Assembly (NCBI GenBank): GCA_905221605.1
Contig: CAJNDS010000247.1
Location: 315,138-379,137 of the forward strand
Reading direction: 5' to 3'
DNA from: Symbiodinium natans
Lineage: Eukaryota > Sar > Dinophyceae > Suessiales > Symbiodiniaceae
DNA length: 64,000 nucleotides
In this document: piece after piece, positions 50,595 through 59,589 of the stretch
Layout: each line of letters opens with the position of its first letter
Numbering within the stretch: the stretch's first letter is position 1
Translations under genes and position numbers: made by a program
The notes under the pieces: model-generated
Seen by the model: the letters and a program-made list of their open reading frames with translations, nothing else
The model's database searches: none
What the model was told of the DNA's origin: nothing

Positions 50595-53500
50595 TCACTT
50601 CTTTTTCCGATTGTTGGCAATTTTGAGGTGAAGTTGCAGCAGAATATACTCCAGGTCCGAAACTGTAAGAACAGGATCCTGTACGCACCTTTGAATTGAG
50701 GATACCAATCCTTCTCTCTTTGCGTCCTCAATCGCTTGGCAAGATTGACCTAGCTCTGCATTCACAGTGGTAGACACTGGTGCATCCGCATCAGATGGAC
50801 GATCCTTTTCCTCAGGACCTTGCACCATTACCACCTCTTCCTTTTTGGGACTCTGACTTTTCTCCTTCTTCTTTGTCTTTCCACCGACATTTGACTTTGT
50901 GCGCGTTTTCGAGGCTTTTTCCACTGCAGAGACCACCACATTGGATGATGATCCACCCTTCTCAATGATCGTCGGCATCTTCTTCGGCTTTGGAACCATG
51001 AGAGTGTAAGGATCTTCGATAGCTGCAGCTTTCCTCTTCTTTTTTACCTTTTTCTTCTCCTCCTCAACGGCAACCTCCGTCTCCGAAGTCTCAACCACTT
51101 CTTTTTCGGCAGGAATATCCTTGCTGGACTCCCTTTCTAGGGACCTCTTTTTGCCTCTTTTGGAATCTTTCTCTTCTCCCAAATTGGCTCGCTCGTACCA
51201 TATCCTCAGGTCATTGACCCATTCTTCCACCTCCGCGAGCGAAACCTCATACGACTTCACTACTTCGAGAAGTTCCAGCACGGTCAACATACCAGTGGTC
51301 CACGAAACCCATTCTTGATCCATTTGGTCAGTATCTCCAGTGAACTTCAGGAGTTTGAACAATGGGTCCGCCTCTGCTCGAGCCAAATCTGGCTTGCCAT
51401 TGGACAGAAATGAAATCGCCTCCATCAACAGTTCCGTCATTTTGGTATCATCGTCATAAACCATAAAATCCTCCTCACCATCATCGAACTGTTCAGGAGA
51501 GATCTCCTTTTCACCACCATTTGCACCAGAACTTCTCCTTGGACCATCCCTTGGGGGCGTCCTTGGAGACCTTGGCCTCTGTTCATCCAGCGGAACACCA
51601 TGCTCGAAGACACACCTGTCACCATAACGACACTTCCCAGACCGAGCAAACTGGATGCACCTCACACCAGTTGCATCATGCGAGAACCCACAATCCTTTC
51701 CAGCGAAACAGTCTCTCCCTGCCACATAGTATTTGCACCAATACGAATGTAGCACCACATCATCTTCTGAATGGATGAATTTGCAGTCTTCACCAAATTT
51801 GCAGCGATCTTTCCCCTTGCCGAACCAATAGCAGAAGCCTTTCTTCCTCTTCTCCAAGCGCTCTGCCTCGTACCGGTCCATAGGGCGATTCTGCTCTACA
51901 TGAACATTGCCATGTACCTGGGAACTGCTCCCTTCACCCGACGTGCTATCAGTATTTGATGCTTGGAGTACAGCTGGAAAACCTGGCCTTGGTCCTACCA
52001 CCTTCATGATTGGTTTTCCGCCAGCTCCTGAGCCATGCTGAGACGATCCAAAAACATTGAACATCTTCGTGAAGGCCTTTCTAGTGCCAATCTTCTGCAC
52101 CCTTTTGATTGGACATTTCATTGCTCCAACCTTGCATCCAGATGCGTTCAAACGACACAACCTCCTATACCCAGCTCTATATCCCTTCTTCCAAAGAGCC
52201 ATAAGAATTTTAGAGGCAGTAACATTCTCCACCTCTACCTTTTCCAATGGTCCCTCACTTCCCGGAACAAACCCATCCATATCTGAAGACCTTTCCATCT
52301 TTTTTGACACCACTTCGTCGAGGTAGTCTTCCGAGATCCAGGGTAAGTTCCTCTTAGAGGAAGGATTGTCATCATTGCTTGGTCCTTCACCAGGATACCC
52401 TTTGGTGCTGTCAAAGATCTTACCAGTAGTGCGGTCCTGCATAGAGAAATTAGAAGCCACGCGGGAGTACACTGACCACAAGAAAATCCTTGTGTCCGCC
52501 AGTCTTGATGACCCACTGGATGTCTCCTCTTCCGGAGAAACTTCTGGCGCTTTGCCATCCCCTCCAGTGTCACCACTTATCTCACCTCCAGCATCTTCAA
52601 TGGGAATAAGGGATTCATTGTTCCCTTGATCAAGTACCGCATCCTCTGGTCCAAGAACTTCCAGCACCGCTGTCGAAGGATCCACCTCTTCATCAGCATC
52701 GTCGTCCATCCTTTTCCAGAGAGCCTCCAATTGATCCGCACAAGTCGCCGCCTGAAGGAACTCCATCAACCGGGCCCTCCCGCGCTGCCAGAGAAATTCC
52801 GAAACCATCACCGACCCCTGGGCTCCGAGGTTCAGGAACGGGTGAACCAATTTGGCTACCCTCGCCATAAGTTCAATGTGAACTTCCATGCCTGGACTGC
52901 GACTCCAATCATAGGCAATTGCCTCCATAGCAGTTCCAAACTTGTCAGTGTTTTTGAATTCCCCTTCCAGACCAGGAGACAACAATGCACCCATCACCGA
53001 AAGAGGATAATTTCCCACCGCCGGCAAGCACGGGTTGTCATGGAACGAATGACGCAGGTCACAATAATGTCCTTGATCTCTCCTTTGAAAAAGGAGTGCT
53101 CCAGTCCCTAGCTGGGCATTCATTTCATCCACTTGAACCATTTCAGCACATATCCTCTGTGCCATGGACGCCATTGCTGGCCAGACGGAACGATCGGTCA
53201 GACCGCGACGCATAACCCAATCAGTTGTTGGCGACTGAATCAGCGTTCTTGGATCATACACCATAACCACCATCGCACCGTCACCCATTGACTGATCAGC
53301 ATCGTCCTCCAGTGCCAGGTTCTCATCCTGTTCGCTTGCGCCCTCGGATGACATGCTAATAACCAAATTTCGATCCATCTTATTGGACCCCTTTTGGCAG
53401 TCTCTTTGCCCCACAGGCAACTTGCCAACAGCAACCTTCCAATAAATCCGAGTCAGGAGACCTTTAACCAGCAATTGCTGAAGGTCATTCTTCACCGGAC

Positions 53501-54773
53501 AAACATCCAATATCTTCGCACCATCACCACGGAGTTCATTGCTCCCACCTTCTCCTTCTTTTTGGTCAGTCTCCTCGCCAGAAATTTGCACTGCTCCTTC
53601 CAGCGCCGTCTCCTGTCCAGCCACTTCTTGCCCAGGAAGAACTTGAGCGCTTTCAGATACATTCACCTGTCCAGCAACACCTTGCCCAGGTAAAACCTCC
53701 TCCGTGGAGCCCACCGCCAGCGAACCAACCATAACTGAACCATCCCTTGCTCTTTTTTGAGACTGTTCAGTTCGACGAGAAGGTTGTGGTAGCGAAAAAA
53801 CTTGTGAAGTCACTTCTTGGCGGGTCTCCCCCCGCGACGCTTTGTCGCGCCCTTCGCCAAGGTGAACCGATTTTTTCGGCCCGTCATTGGGGCCTGAAGA
53901 ACCACCCTGCGGAACATTGCCACGAATCGCAGTTCTCTGTGAATCCCTTTCTTGCAAGAAGATTTCCTTCAGGCGTTGCGCGGCATTGGTCTCCTCCTCG
54001 CTTGAATCGCTTGAGGAAGCGGCATACGAGACCAAAGCCTCCGCCTGTTCATCATCATCCACCACATCTGCCCACGCTCTGCTGAACCGATACGACAACC
54101 CACCACGAGGCTTCAGTTCCAGTGGCTTCGGCTTTTCCACCACTTCCGCCGGTTGCACTCGTCGTTGTGACCGAGAGCGTGGCACCTGTCGCACCTGTTT
54201 TTTGTCCAGCAAGGGCCTTCCCCTTCTCACAGGGTTTGATCTTGACCGATACTTTTTTGTTGGCGGGTTCACCGGCGGCATTCCAACTCCCACCAACTGC
54301 AGCTTCTGTACGCACAGCGGAGACCTCTGCGCAAGCGTCCAAGCATCACGGTACCTGACCTTATCAAAAAGCTCCCGATAGGAGCCTCTCGGCATGGTTT
54401 TTGCACCGGAGTCTTCAGCTTCACGCACCTGAGTGAGGGTTCGCACCGCTGCTCTTCCAGTTCCTTTGCTCCCAGAAGATCGTTGTACCCGTACAGATGC
54501 ATCGGAAGGAACTGCTTTTTCCGGTCCTCCCGGACGATATCGGACACCACCAACCAATTGCAGAATTTTGCATGCGGTCACTTTGTTGATCCCTTTGTCA
54601 ACCAAATCTTCCACAAAGATGAACTCTTGCAAGTCCGACACATTGGTCACACCAAGTGTAATCATCACCTCACTTACATGAGGGGTATACACCCACAGGT
54701 GTTCGTTGCGAGCCATCCAATTTTCAATTGGCTCCTCCGGATTTTGAAGCCGAGTACCAGTGGATTCAGCCAC
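50595..54773 (-). CDS. Element 2 ORF2: SAM-like start, three CCCH fingers
   Basis: 1392 codons. Residues ~15-75 (VMITLGVTNVSDLQEF, EDLVDKGINKVTACKIL) resemble a SAM-type helical domain. About 85-480 is a basic, then acidic, low-complexity linker with repeats (EEVLPGQGVAGQVNVSE, QVLPGQEVAGQ). About 500-700 is a more globular unknown region (WPAMASMAQRICAEMVQVDE). A basic Cys-containing patch lies at 850-905. Three CCCH fingers follow: C981/C991/C997/H1001, C1013/C1022/C1028/H1032 and C1039/C1048/C1054/H1058. The C-terminus has a helical region (~1108-1195) and Lys-rich tails. CCCH fingers usually bind RNA. The listed start is a GTG. The frame is open about 36 bases further upstream, and the first ATG is at 54718. 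It lies in the -1 frame relative to ORF1, so expression by frameshift or internal initiation is possible. No enzyme motifs seen. Confidence 0.8.
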   Translation of the reverse strand: MAESTGTRLQNPEEPIENWMARNEHLWVYTPHVSEVMITLGVTNVSDLQEFIFVEDLVDKGINKVTACKILQLVGGVRYRPGGPEKAVPSDASVRVQRSSGSKGTGRAAVRTLTQVREAEDSGAKTMPRGSYRELFDKVRYRDAWTLAQRSPLCVQKLQLVGVGMPPVNPPTKKYRSRSNPVRRGRPLLDKKQVRQVPRSRSQRRVQPAEVVEKPKPLELKPRGGLSYRFSRAWADVVDDDEQAEALVSYAASSSDSSEEETNAAQRLKEIFLQERDSQRTAIRGNVPQGGSSGPNDGPKKSVHLGEGRDKASRGETRQEVTSQVFSLPQPSRRTEQSQKRARDGSVMVGSLAVGSTEEVLPGQGVAGQVNVSESAQVLPGQEVAGQETALEGAVQISGEETDQKEGEGGSNELRGDGAKILDVCPVKNDLQQLLVKGLLTRIYWKVAVGKLPVGQRDCQKGSNKMDRNLVISMSSEGASEQDENLALEDDADQSMGDGAMVVMVYDPRTLIQSPTTDWVMRRGLTDRSVWPAMASMAQRICAEMVQVDEMNAQLGTGALLFQRRDQGHYCDLRHSFHDNPCLPAVGNYPLSVMGALLSPGLEGEFKNTDKFGTAMEAIAYDWSRSPGMEVHIELMARVAKLVHPFLNLGAQGSVMVSEFLWQRGRARLMEFLQAATCADQLEALWKRMDDDADEEVDPSTAVLEVLGPEDAVLDQGNNESLIPIEDAGGEISGDTGGDGKAPEVSPEEETSSGSSRLADTRIFLWSVYSRVASNFSMQDRTTGKIFDSTKGYPGEGPSNDDNPSSKRNLPWISEDYLDEVVSKKMERSSDMDGFVPGSEGPLEKVEVENVTASKILMALWKKGYRAGYRRLCRLNASGCKVGAMKCPIKRVQKIGTRKAFTKMFNVFGSSQHGSGAGGKPIMKVVGPRPGFPAVLQASNTDSTSGEGSSSQVHGNVHVEQNRPMDRYEAERLEKRKKGFCYWFGKGKDRCKFGEDCKFIHSEDDVVLHSYWCKYYVAGRDCFAGKDCGFSHDATGVRCIQFARSGKCRYGDRCVFEHGVPLDEQRPRSPRTPPRDGPRRSSGANGGEKEISPEQFDDGEEDFMVYDDDTKMTELLMEAISFLSNGKPDLARAEADPLFKLLKFTGDTDQMDQEWVSWTTGMLTVLELLEVVKSYEVSLAEVEEWVNDLRIWYERANLGEEKDSKRGKKRSLERESSKDIPAEKEVVETSETEVAVEEEKKKVKKKRKAAAIEDPYTLMVPKPKKMPTIIEKGGSSSNVVVSAVEKASKTRTKSNVGGKTKKKEKSQSPKKEEVVMVQGPEEKDRPSDADAPVSTTVNAELGQSCQAIEDAKREGLVSSIQRCVQDPVLTVSDLEYILLQLHLKIANNRKKK

Positions 54774-57700
54774 CGAATTCTTTTGTTCATCAGCTTCTGC
54801 TTCATCCAGAATACCTTTTCACCTTCTTTTTGTGACACATTGGTCATTTGCAGCGCTTTTGGTGCCGAGGATGAGGAAGATTCAGCTCCCCCACTCGCAG
54901 GTGGCTGAAAAGTGCTTCTGTCCGAAATCTCCCATCCTCTCTCCTTTTCAAACCGGACCTGATTGGCCACCTGTACCAAGTGTTTCAGGAGCGTCAGCCG
55001 CTCATCTGACATCTCGTCGTGGGAGTACTTGCAGAAATTTGACCCTTTCCGGCAACGTCCTCTGAGGTAATAATCGAAACAGCAATGGTGGAACCCTGCG
55101 TCCCTTAGTGCCTTCCTGGAAGCATTGTCCCAAGATTTGCCGGGCTCCCAAGTCCCTTCCAATGCTATGTCATCGTTGTGAAGATACCTGCATGTAGTCC
55201 CATATTTACAACCACCTTGATTGTAATACAGACACAGACGACCTTTTGGCTCACCCGACGTAGGTTCACCCTTTGATGCACCTTTGCCAAAATTGTACTT
55301 GGCCCGGAAGGCTAAATCCTCCCGCTCCTGCTGTGCCTCATCCACTGTACCTTCCTCTGTGGGAGGGTCACCGATGTTCCCATCCTCATCTTCAGCTTCT
55401 TGGCTGTTCTTTGGATCAGTTGACCCCCCTTCTGGCCAACCTTCACCATAACGACGATGCTCATAGGGACAACCATCACCATTGCGACACCTTCCCTTAT
55501 TGAAGAACTTGCACAGTTTGCTGTATCCAGGTGACACAGTCTGTGGAGTCATGTGAGCCTTTTTGTACTGGTCAGGGTCCATGTAGGCTTCCATTGGCTT
55601 GTTCTCCCTTTTGCTCATGGATTGCACTGCACCATCAAGCTCCTGCAAAAATAGCTTGGTGTCCAACCAAAGCGCGTTCCAAAACTCATCTTCCCCTTGA
55701 TTCAGCACCGTTGCCACCGCTTCACCCACAACTGGTCGAGTAAATCTCCTTTTTCTGCATGCCAGTTCGAAAAGCGCGTTGTGGTACTGTTTTCGGGAAA
55801 AAGTGGTTAACTTTCCCAAGCCTGTGCTTTCTGTACCATCAGGCTTCCAACCATCATTTTGCAAGACGCCATACGCGCGCCGAGCTTCCGCATTGAGGAA
55901 TGCATGATCTGCAACACACTCCTGTAGCTCTTCCATTGGGCGACCCAACAGCATCCCAGTAATTTTTCCAACATAGGCCTCATCTTCGTTTCCATTCTCC
56001 AGAAGAGCTTTGTAGATCTTTTCTCCATAAAGTTGCCTTTCCTCTCGTTCTTCTGCGGGTAACTCCTGTACCGCAAGCCCTTCATCGGATTGCTCTTCCT
56101 CCTGTTTCCAGTCCCATTGACCGTTGGAATCTTGGTACCATTGACCAGCATACCATGAATCCGTCCACCACGTACTCCAGTCGCTGGGTTTCCATTTACG
56201 CAGCGTCGAGGAAGAGTCCTCCACGTCCTCTTCCCAAACCAGAAAGGTGTCCAAGATTATGGTACCATCATCTTCCACTCGTTTCACTGTTCCATTGACA
56301 GTATCACCAAATCTGAACTGACATGTATTGTTCCCTTCTGCAGGAACCAATACATTCAAATCACCATGGTCCAAAAAGGCTCCATACCCATTGATGCAGC
56401 GCACTAGACCCATGATCTCATCTCCCTCTTGATAGCAATGTTTCCCAGGTGATTCCAAGGCTCCCGCTCGGGGCACTTTCTTTGCATGCTCTTCAGAAAC
56501 CACCTCTGTATCATCGGCTCCTGACGCATCCTTTGTCTTCACCTTTGGGTCACACTGCTCGTCCTGCTCCACGAGTCCCACAGGCTCATCTCCTTTGTGC
56601 TCCTGGATTTCAGGACCTCCCTTTTTTTCCGCCAAAGGCTTTGCCTCATCTGCTGCAGTTCGCCCGGTGTCGACTTCCGGCGAACTTCCAGACGGCAACA
56701 CTTCTCCCTTCATGGGAGTGGACCCATCATTGGAGTCCTTTGTCACACCTTCTGCAGCAGGCACATTTTCTTCCACTGCAGGGCGATTGAGTTGATCATC
56801 CACGGCAGGCACACTTTCTTCCACCGCAGGCTCCTTTGGTTCCATGGTTTCCAAAGGAGAATTGCCACCATCATTGACCACAGCTGCCTCATCGGCTCCG
56901 GTGTAGCCCTTGTCATTTCGTTCCTCGCGGCTAACTTCAGGTTGCACCAGTGCGTCCACCTGTGAACCTCCATCATCAGCTGCTGCGGAGACCTGCGCCC
57001 CATTGTTGCAGTCGCCCGTGGAACGTGACACCATATGCACCTCAACCCGTGCTTCCTTCGCACTCCAGGTACTATCTGGCGCATTGACCCGCGCATCATT
57101 GGCGCTCCAGGCCTCATCTTTCAGATCTTCCGTGTCTCCAGCTATTCCAGAAGCTTCTTTTTCCCCTTGAATGGCAGGATTCTTGGCACCAAACGAAGAG
57201 ACTTCCTCAGTCGCAACACACAACTTTTTCCCTCCGTCTTCCGAATCTCCAGGACCACCTTCCTGAACGACAGGTACCACATCCACCACTCGCTCTTCTG
57301 CAGCACACGCTTGGATCAGATGCTCATCTTTCCGAAAACCATCCCTTTCAGAGACCTGACGCATCTCATCCTCTTCTTCTGACAACTGTTGCAACCTTTC
57401 AGCCTCCATCTGTAGGATCTCCTCCTCCCCCATGGCGTATTCAGCAGCTGGTGCAGCTTCAAAGCTGTCCGCACCCTTCTGTTCGTAACCGCTTCCACCA
57501 CCTTGGGAACTCGAAGATGGATCCCCTTTAATCTTGTTCAGAGGCCTCCTGGCCGCTTGCAGCACTTCTCCAATCAGATCGGTCTGAGACCCTTGGTCTA
57601 CCATTCGACCCGAAGTCGAAGTCGACGGCTGATACCCGTGTTTTTGCAACACTCGTAAAACAGTCACCTCCATTTCACGATCTATACCACCAGTCGCGTC

Positions 57701-57961
57701 CCAGTTCCTTTTTTCACCAGGCTTTGGCGATACAGAGACAGCACGTCCTTCAGCTTCAGCATTGCTAACCATATCCACATTGGGATTCATACCCACATTG
57801 GGGCTTTCCGCAACCAAGGCTTCTTCCAGATGTTCTTCAGCGCCGGGAATCACCTCTTCCAGCACCGCTCTTTCACCCAGAGACTCAGCTGCACCATTTC
57901 CAGCTCCACCATTCTGTCCACCATCCGAGGAAGGTTGGAGCCATCGCTTAGGAGAAGGCAT
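54674..57961 (-). CDS. Element 2 ORF1: S1-like, PABC/MLLE-like, three CCCH
   Basis: 1095 codons from ATG 57961, about 67 bases after the 5' LTR. Residues 1-500 are acidic and disordered, with internal repeats (PAVEESVPAVDDQLNRPAVE). About 512-573 reads as an S1 RNA-binding fold (GDEIMGLVRCINGYGAFLDH, FGDTVNGTVKRVEDDGTIIL). A Trp-rich linker follows. About 645-702 matches the PABC/MLLE domain of poly(A)-binding proteins (GEKIYKALLEN, then GKITGMLLGRPMEELQECVA). CCCH fingers: C817/C825/C831/H835, C910/C918/C924/H928 and C961/C970/C977/H981. MLLE domains bind PAM2 peptides of translation and mRNA-decay factors, so this protein could link element RNA to the host poly(A) machinery. That role is inference. 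Confidence 0.82.
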   Translation of the reverse strand: MPSPKRWLQPSSDGGQNGGAGNGAAESLGERAVLEEVIPGAEEHLEEALVAESPNVGMNPNVDMVSNAEAEGRAVSVSPKPGEKRNWDATGGIDREMEVTVLRVLQKHGYQPSTSTSGRMVDQGSQTDLIGEVLQAARRPLNKIKGDPSSSSQGGGSGYEQKGADSFEAAPAAEYAMGEEEILQMEAERLQQLSEEEDEMRQVSERDGFRKDEHLIQACAAEERVVDVVPVVQEGGPGDSEDGGKKLCVATEEVSSFGAKNPAIQGEKEASGIAGDTEDLKDEAWSANDARVNAPDSTWSAKEARVEVHMVSRSTGDCNNGAQVSAAADDGGSQVDALVQPEVSREERNDKGYTGADEAAVVNDGGNSPLETMEPKEPAVEESVPAVDDQLNRPAVEENVPAAEGVTKDSNDGSTPMKGEVLPSGSSPEVDTGRTAADEAKPLAEKKGGPEIQEHKGDEPVGLVEQDEQCDPKVKTKDASGADDTEVVSEEHAKKVPRAGALESPGKHCYQEGDEIMGLVRCINGYGAFLDHGDLNVLVPAEGNNTCQFRFGDTVNGTVKRVEDDGTIILDTFLVWEEDVEDSSSTLRKWKPSDWSTWWTDSWYAGQWYQDSNGQWDWKQEEEQSDEGLAVQELPAEEREERQLYGEKIYKALLENGNEDEAYVGKITGMLLGRPMEELQECVADHAFLNAEARRAYGVLQNDGWKPDGTESTGLGKLTTFSRKQYHNALFELACRKRRFTRPVVGEAVATVLNQGEDEFWNALWLDTKLFLQELDGAVQSMSKRENKPMEAYMDPDQYKKAHMTPQTVSPGYSKLCKFFNKGRCRNGDGCPYEHRRYGEGWPEGGSTDPKNSQEAEDEDGNIGDPPTEEGTVDEAQQEREDLAFRAKYNFGKGASKGEPTSGEPKGRLCLYYNQGGCKYGTTCRYLHNDDIALEGTWEPGKSWDNASRKALRDAGFHHCCFDYYLRGRCRKGSNFCKYSHDEMSDERLTLLKHLVQVANQVRFEKERGWEISDRSTFQPPASGGAESSSSSAPKALQMTNVSQKEGEKVFWMKQKLMNKRIRWLNPLVLGFKIRRSQLKIGWLATNTCGCIPLM

Positions 57962-58016
57962 TGCTTCTTGATCCCAAAGATCTTAAGACAACACTCAACC
58001 GCAGGGAACCTAATTT

Positions 58017-58028
58017 GGGCTCATAACC
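58017..58028 (-). promoter_or_regulatory. Primer-binding site of element 2 (half-tRNA type)
   Basis: GGTTATGAGCCC follows the 5' LTR. Its complement, GGGCTCATAACC, contains CTCATAA, the tRNA-Met anticodon loop. Drosophila copia is known to prime from a cleaved initiator tRNA-Met at this arm, so the same mode is likely here. Confidence 0.7.
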
Positions 58029-58315
58029 TACGGGGGCAACCGAAAGGGAACAGGGAAAGAAACCAACCCTCAGCAGTCGCCTATATGGATTTCCCAGATC
58101 GAACCAGAAACAAGAACACCCACCCCTAAGGGGACAGGATAAGGGAGAAGGGACGGGACTACTCCAACCCGTTAAACCCAACCCCAGGCGTACGTACTTT
58201 TTCAACAAAAGCTGACGGCTCTTGGCCATCTTGAGCCAAATAAGATTTCCGGGTTCATTGACCCTTCCAACCCTCAACACTAACTCCTTTCTACAATACC
58301 AATTGCAGCTCCGCA
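58029..58315 (-). repeat. 5' LTR of element 2
   Basis: 287 bases, apparently identical to 49934-50220. The SL-like motif lies at 58227-58240, about 75 bases from the LTR's 5' end. Confidence 0.94.
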
Positions 58316-58327
58316 CCCTAAACCCTT
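58316..58327. repeat. Right target duplication of element 2 in CCCTAAA
   Basis: CCCTA (58316-58320) duplicates 49929-49933 and continues as CCCTAAACCC. The insertion target was a telomere-type repeat. Confidence 0.85.
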
Positions 58328-58437
58328 CAGAACAGCAGTCCTCGTCGAACTGTTCGGCCACTTCCCGCAGCTCAGTTTCCCAGTGGCGGATGGAAATGCT
58401 CGTTTTGACCTTCTTCACCGTGCTTTCGCTCTCCGTC
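58325..58437 (-). CDS. Host gene 2, exon 5' of LTR element 2
   Basis: After a CTTGCAG acceptor it reads TESESTVKKVKTSISIRHWE and TELREVAEQFDEDCCSE. This is strongly protein-like and runs up to the telomere-like DNA that hosts element 2. It is better than the plus-strand frame at 58383-58607, which I take as its shadow. Confidence 0.55.
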
Positions 58438-58717
58438 CTGCAAGCGAGAGTCGAATTACCACAGTGCCAATTCTCATCAGATGCCCCCGCACAGTGGTCG
58501 ATCTCGAACGCAACAGTCTAGGATTAGAGGTTCTCGTGCGGGATCTGGGCAAAACAAGTGACGAACAGCAGGATAGAACGCCAACGCAACTGTGTGACTT
58601 ACCATAATATGCCTTTTTAAGCTACGCTGTACACCCACGTGATCCACAGCAAACCTCGGAAAACATGCGCCAAACATGGACCTACGTTTCGGCTTGGTGT
58701 GGTTCCATGCCTTAGCA

Positions 58718-58833
58718 GGTCATGGATGACATGCAGAACTTCAACATGACATGGGTCCCGTACTTTTTCATTCCAGCCCTATCCATTCTCTTGCGGACAG
58801 TCTCACCAGAATCCTTTTCAAACGTGCAGACCT
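58718..58833 (-). CDS. Host gene 2, upstream exon
   Basis: After a TTTTCAG acceptor it reads VCTFEKDSGETVRKRMDRAG and MKKYGTHVMLKFCMSSMT. Charged, protein-like and in a short frame. It is on the same strand as the exon at 58325-58437. Family unknown. Confidence 0.5.
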
Positions 58834-59354
58834 CTGAAAAGCACCCATCAACCCTCAGGATACTGTCCTGCCCCTTCGGGTGCCCTCGACCCCGGGGGCA
58901 CAGTGATCGTCCGGGACGGGTTCGTCGGCATTCTCCATGTCGGCAACCCGCAGCGAAGAATGCGTGTCACGTCGACCGCTGTACACGAAGGAGCAACATG
59001 GAGAAATTTGACTAATCTTTCCCGGCCCAGCCAAAAACAGCAGAGACAAACTGACAAACACTGACAACGCATACGCAACCTGGTTTTTGCATCAGGCCCA
59101 AACATCGTGTGCTGTGTGTTCCGAGTAATAATGGCCCTTGCCCTGTCTCGCACAGAAGCACAACACGTGCGGGCGCAGGGCCTTTCACGATTTACAAACT
59201 TGTGTTGGAAGCACAGTCAGCACACGGACAGTTCTCCTTTTGAGGGAGTTCTCATTCTCTGGCGGCACCACCCTACCCCATCTTTCCCCAGACCCCACCA
59301 CCAATCTTCAACCTTCCGAGGGACGTTTTGCGGGGGTGTGGGTGGTGGTGCGGG

Positions 59355-59588
59355 GTGGTGACTACGAGTACTACTACTAGGACTACGACTAGGACTACAA
59401 CTAGTACTACTACAAGTACTACTTCTCGTGCTACTCTAGTACTACTAGTACTACTAGGACTACTAGTACTACTAGGACTACTAGTACTACTAGTACTACT
59501 AGTACTACTAGTACTAGTAGTACTACTAGTACTACTAGTACTACTAGTACTACTAGTACTCCTAGTACTACTAGTACTACAGTACTAC
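59355..59588. repeat. GTACTACTA 9-mer array
   Basis: Tandem ACTAGTACT/ACTAGGACT units. Low-complexity Leu/Val frames arise on both strands. The array abuts R1 copy C. Confidence 0.95.
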
Positions 59589-59589
59589 T

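Larger units (their letters stand above)
49934..58315 (-). mobile_element. LTR element 2: non-autonomous, two large CCCH proteins
   Basis: 8382 bp on the minus strand with 287-bp LTRs that look identical, a 5-bp target duplication (CCCTA), a primer-binding site next to the 5' LTR (right end) and a purine tract before the 3' LTR (left end). The interior holds two long ORFs of 1095 and 1392 codons overlapping by 100 bases, with short leaders. No protease, integrase, reverse transcriptase or RNase H motif is found in either. The element has the signals for reverse transcription but must use enzymes from elsewhere. The size and intactness of the ORFs suggest they are maintained or were active recently. 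Confidence 0.93.

Noticed and set aside
54674-57961. ORF1 and ORF2 of element 2 as ordinary host genes
   Set aside because: They lie between matching LTRs with target duplication, primer site and purine tract, so they belong to the element, although an ancient host origin is possible.
58383-58607. 74-codon plus-strand frame
   Set aside because: It overlaps a better minus-strand exon with an acceptor site at 58437.
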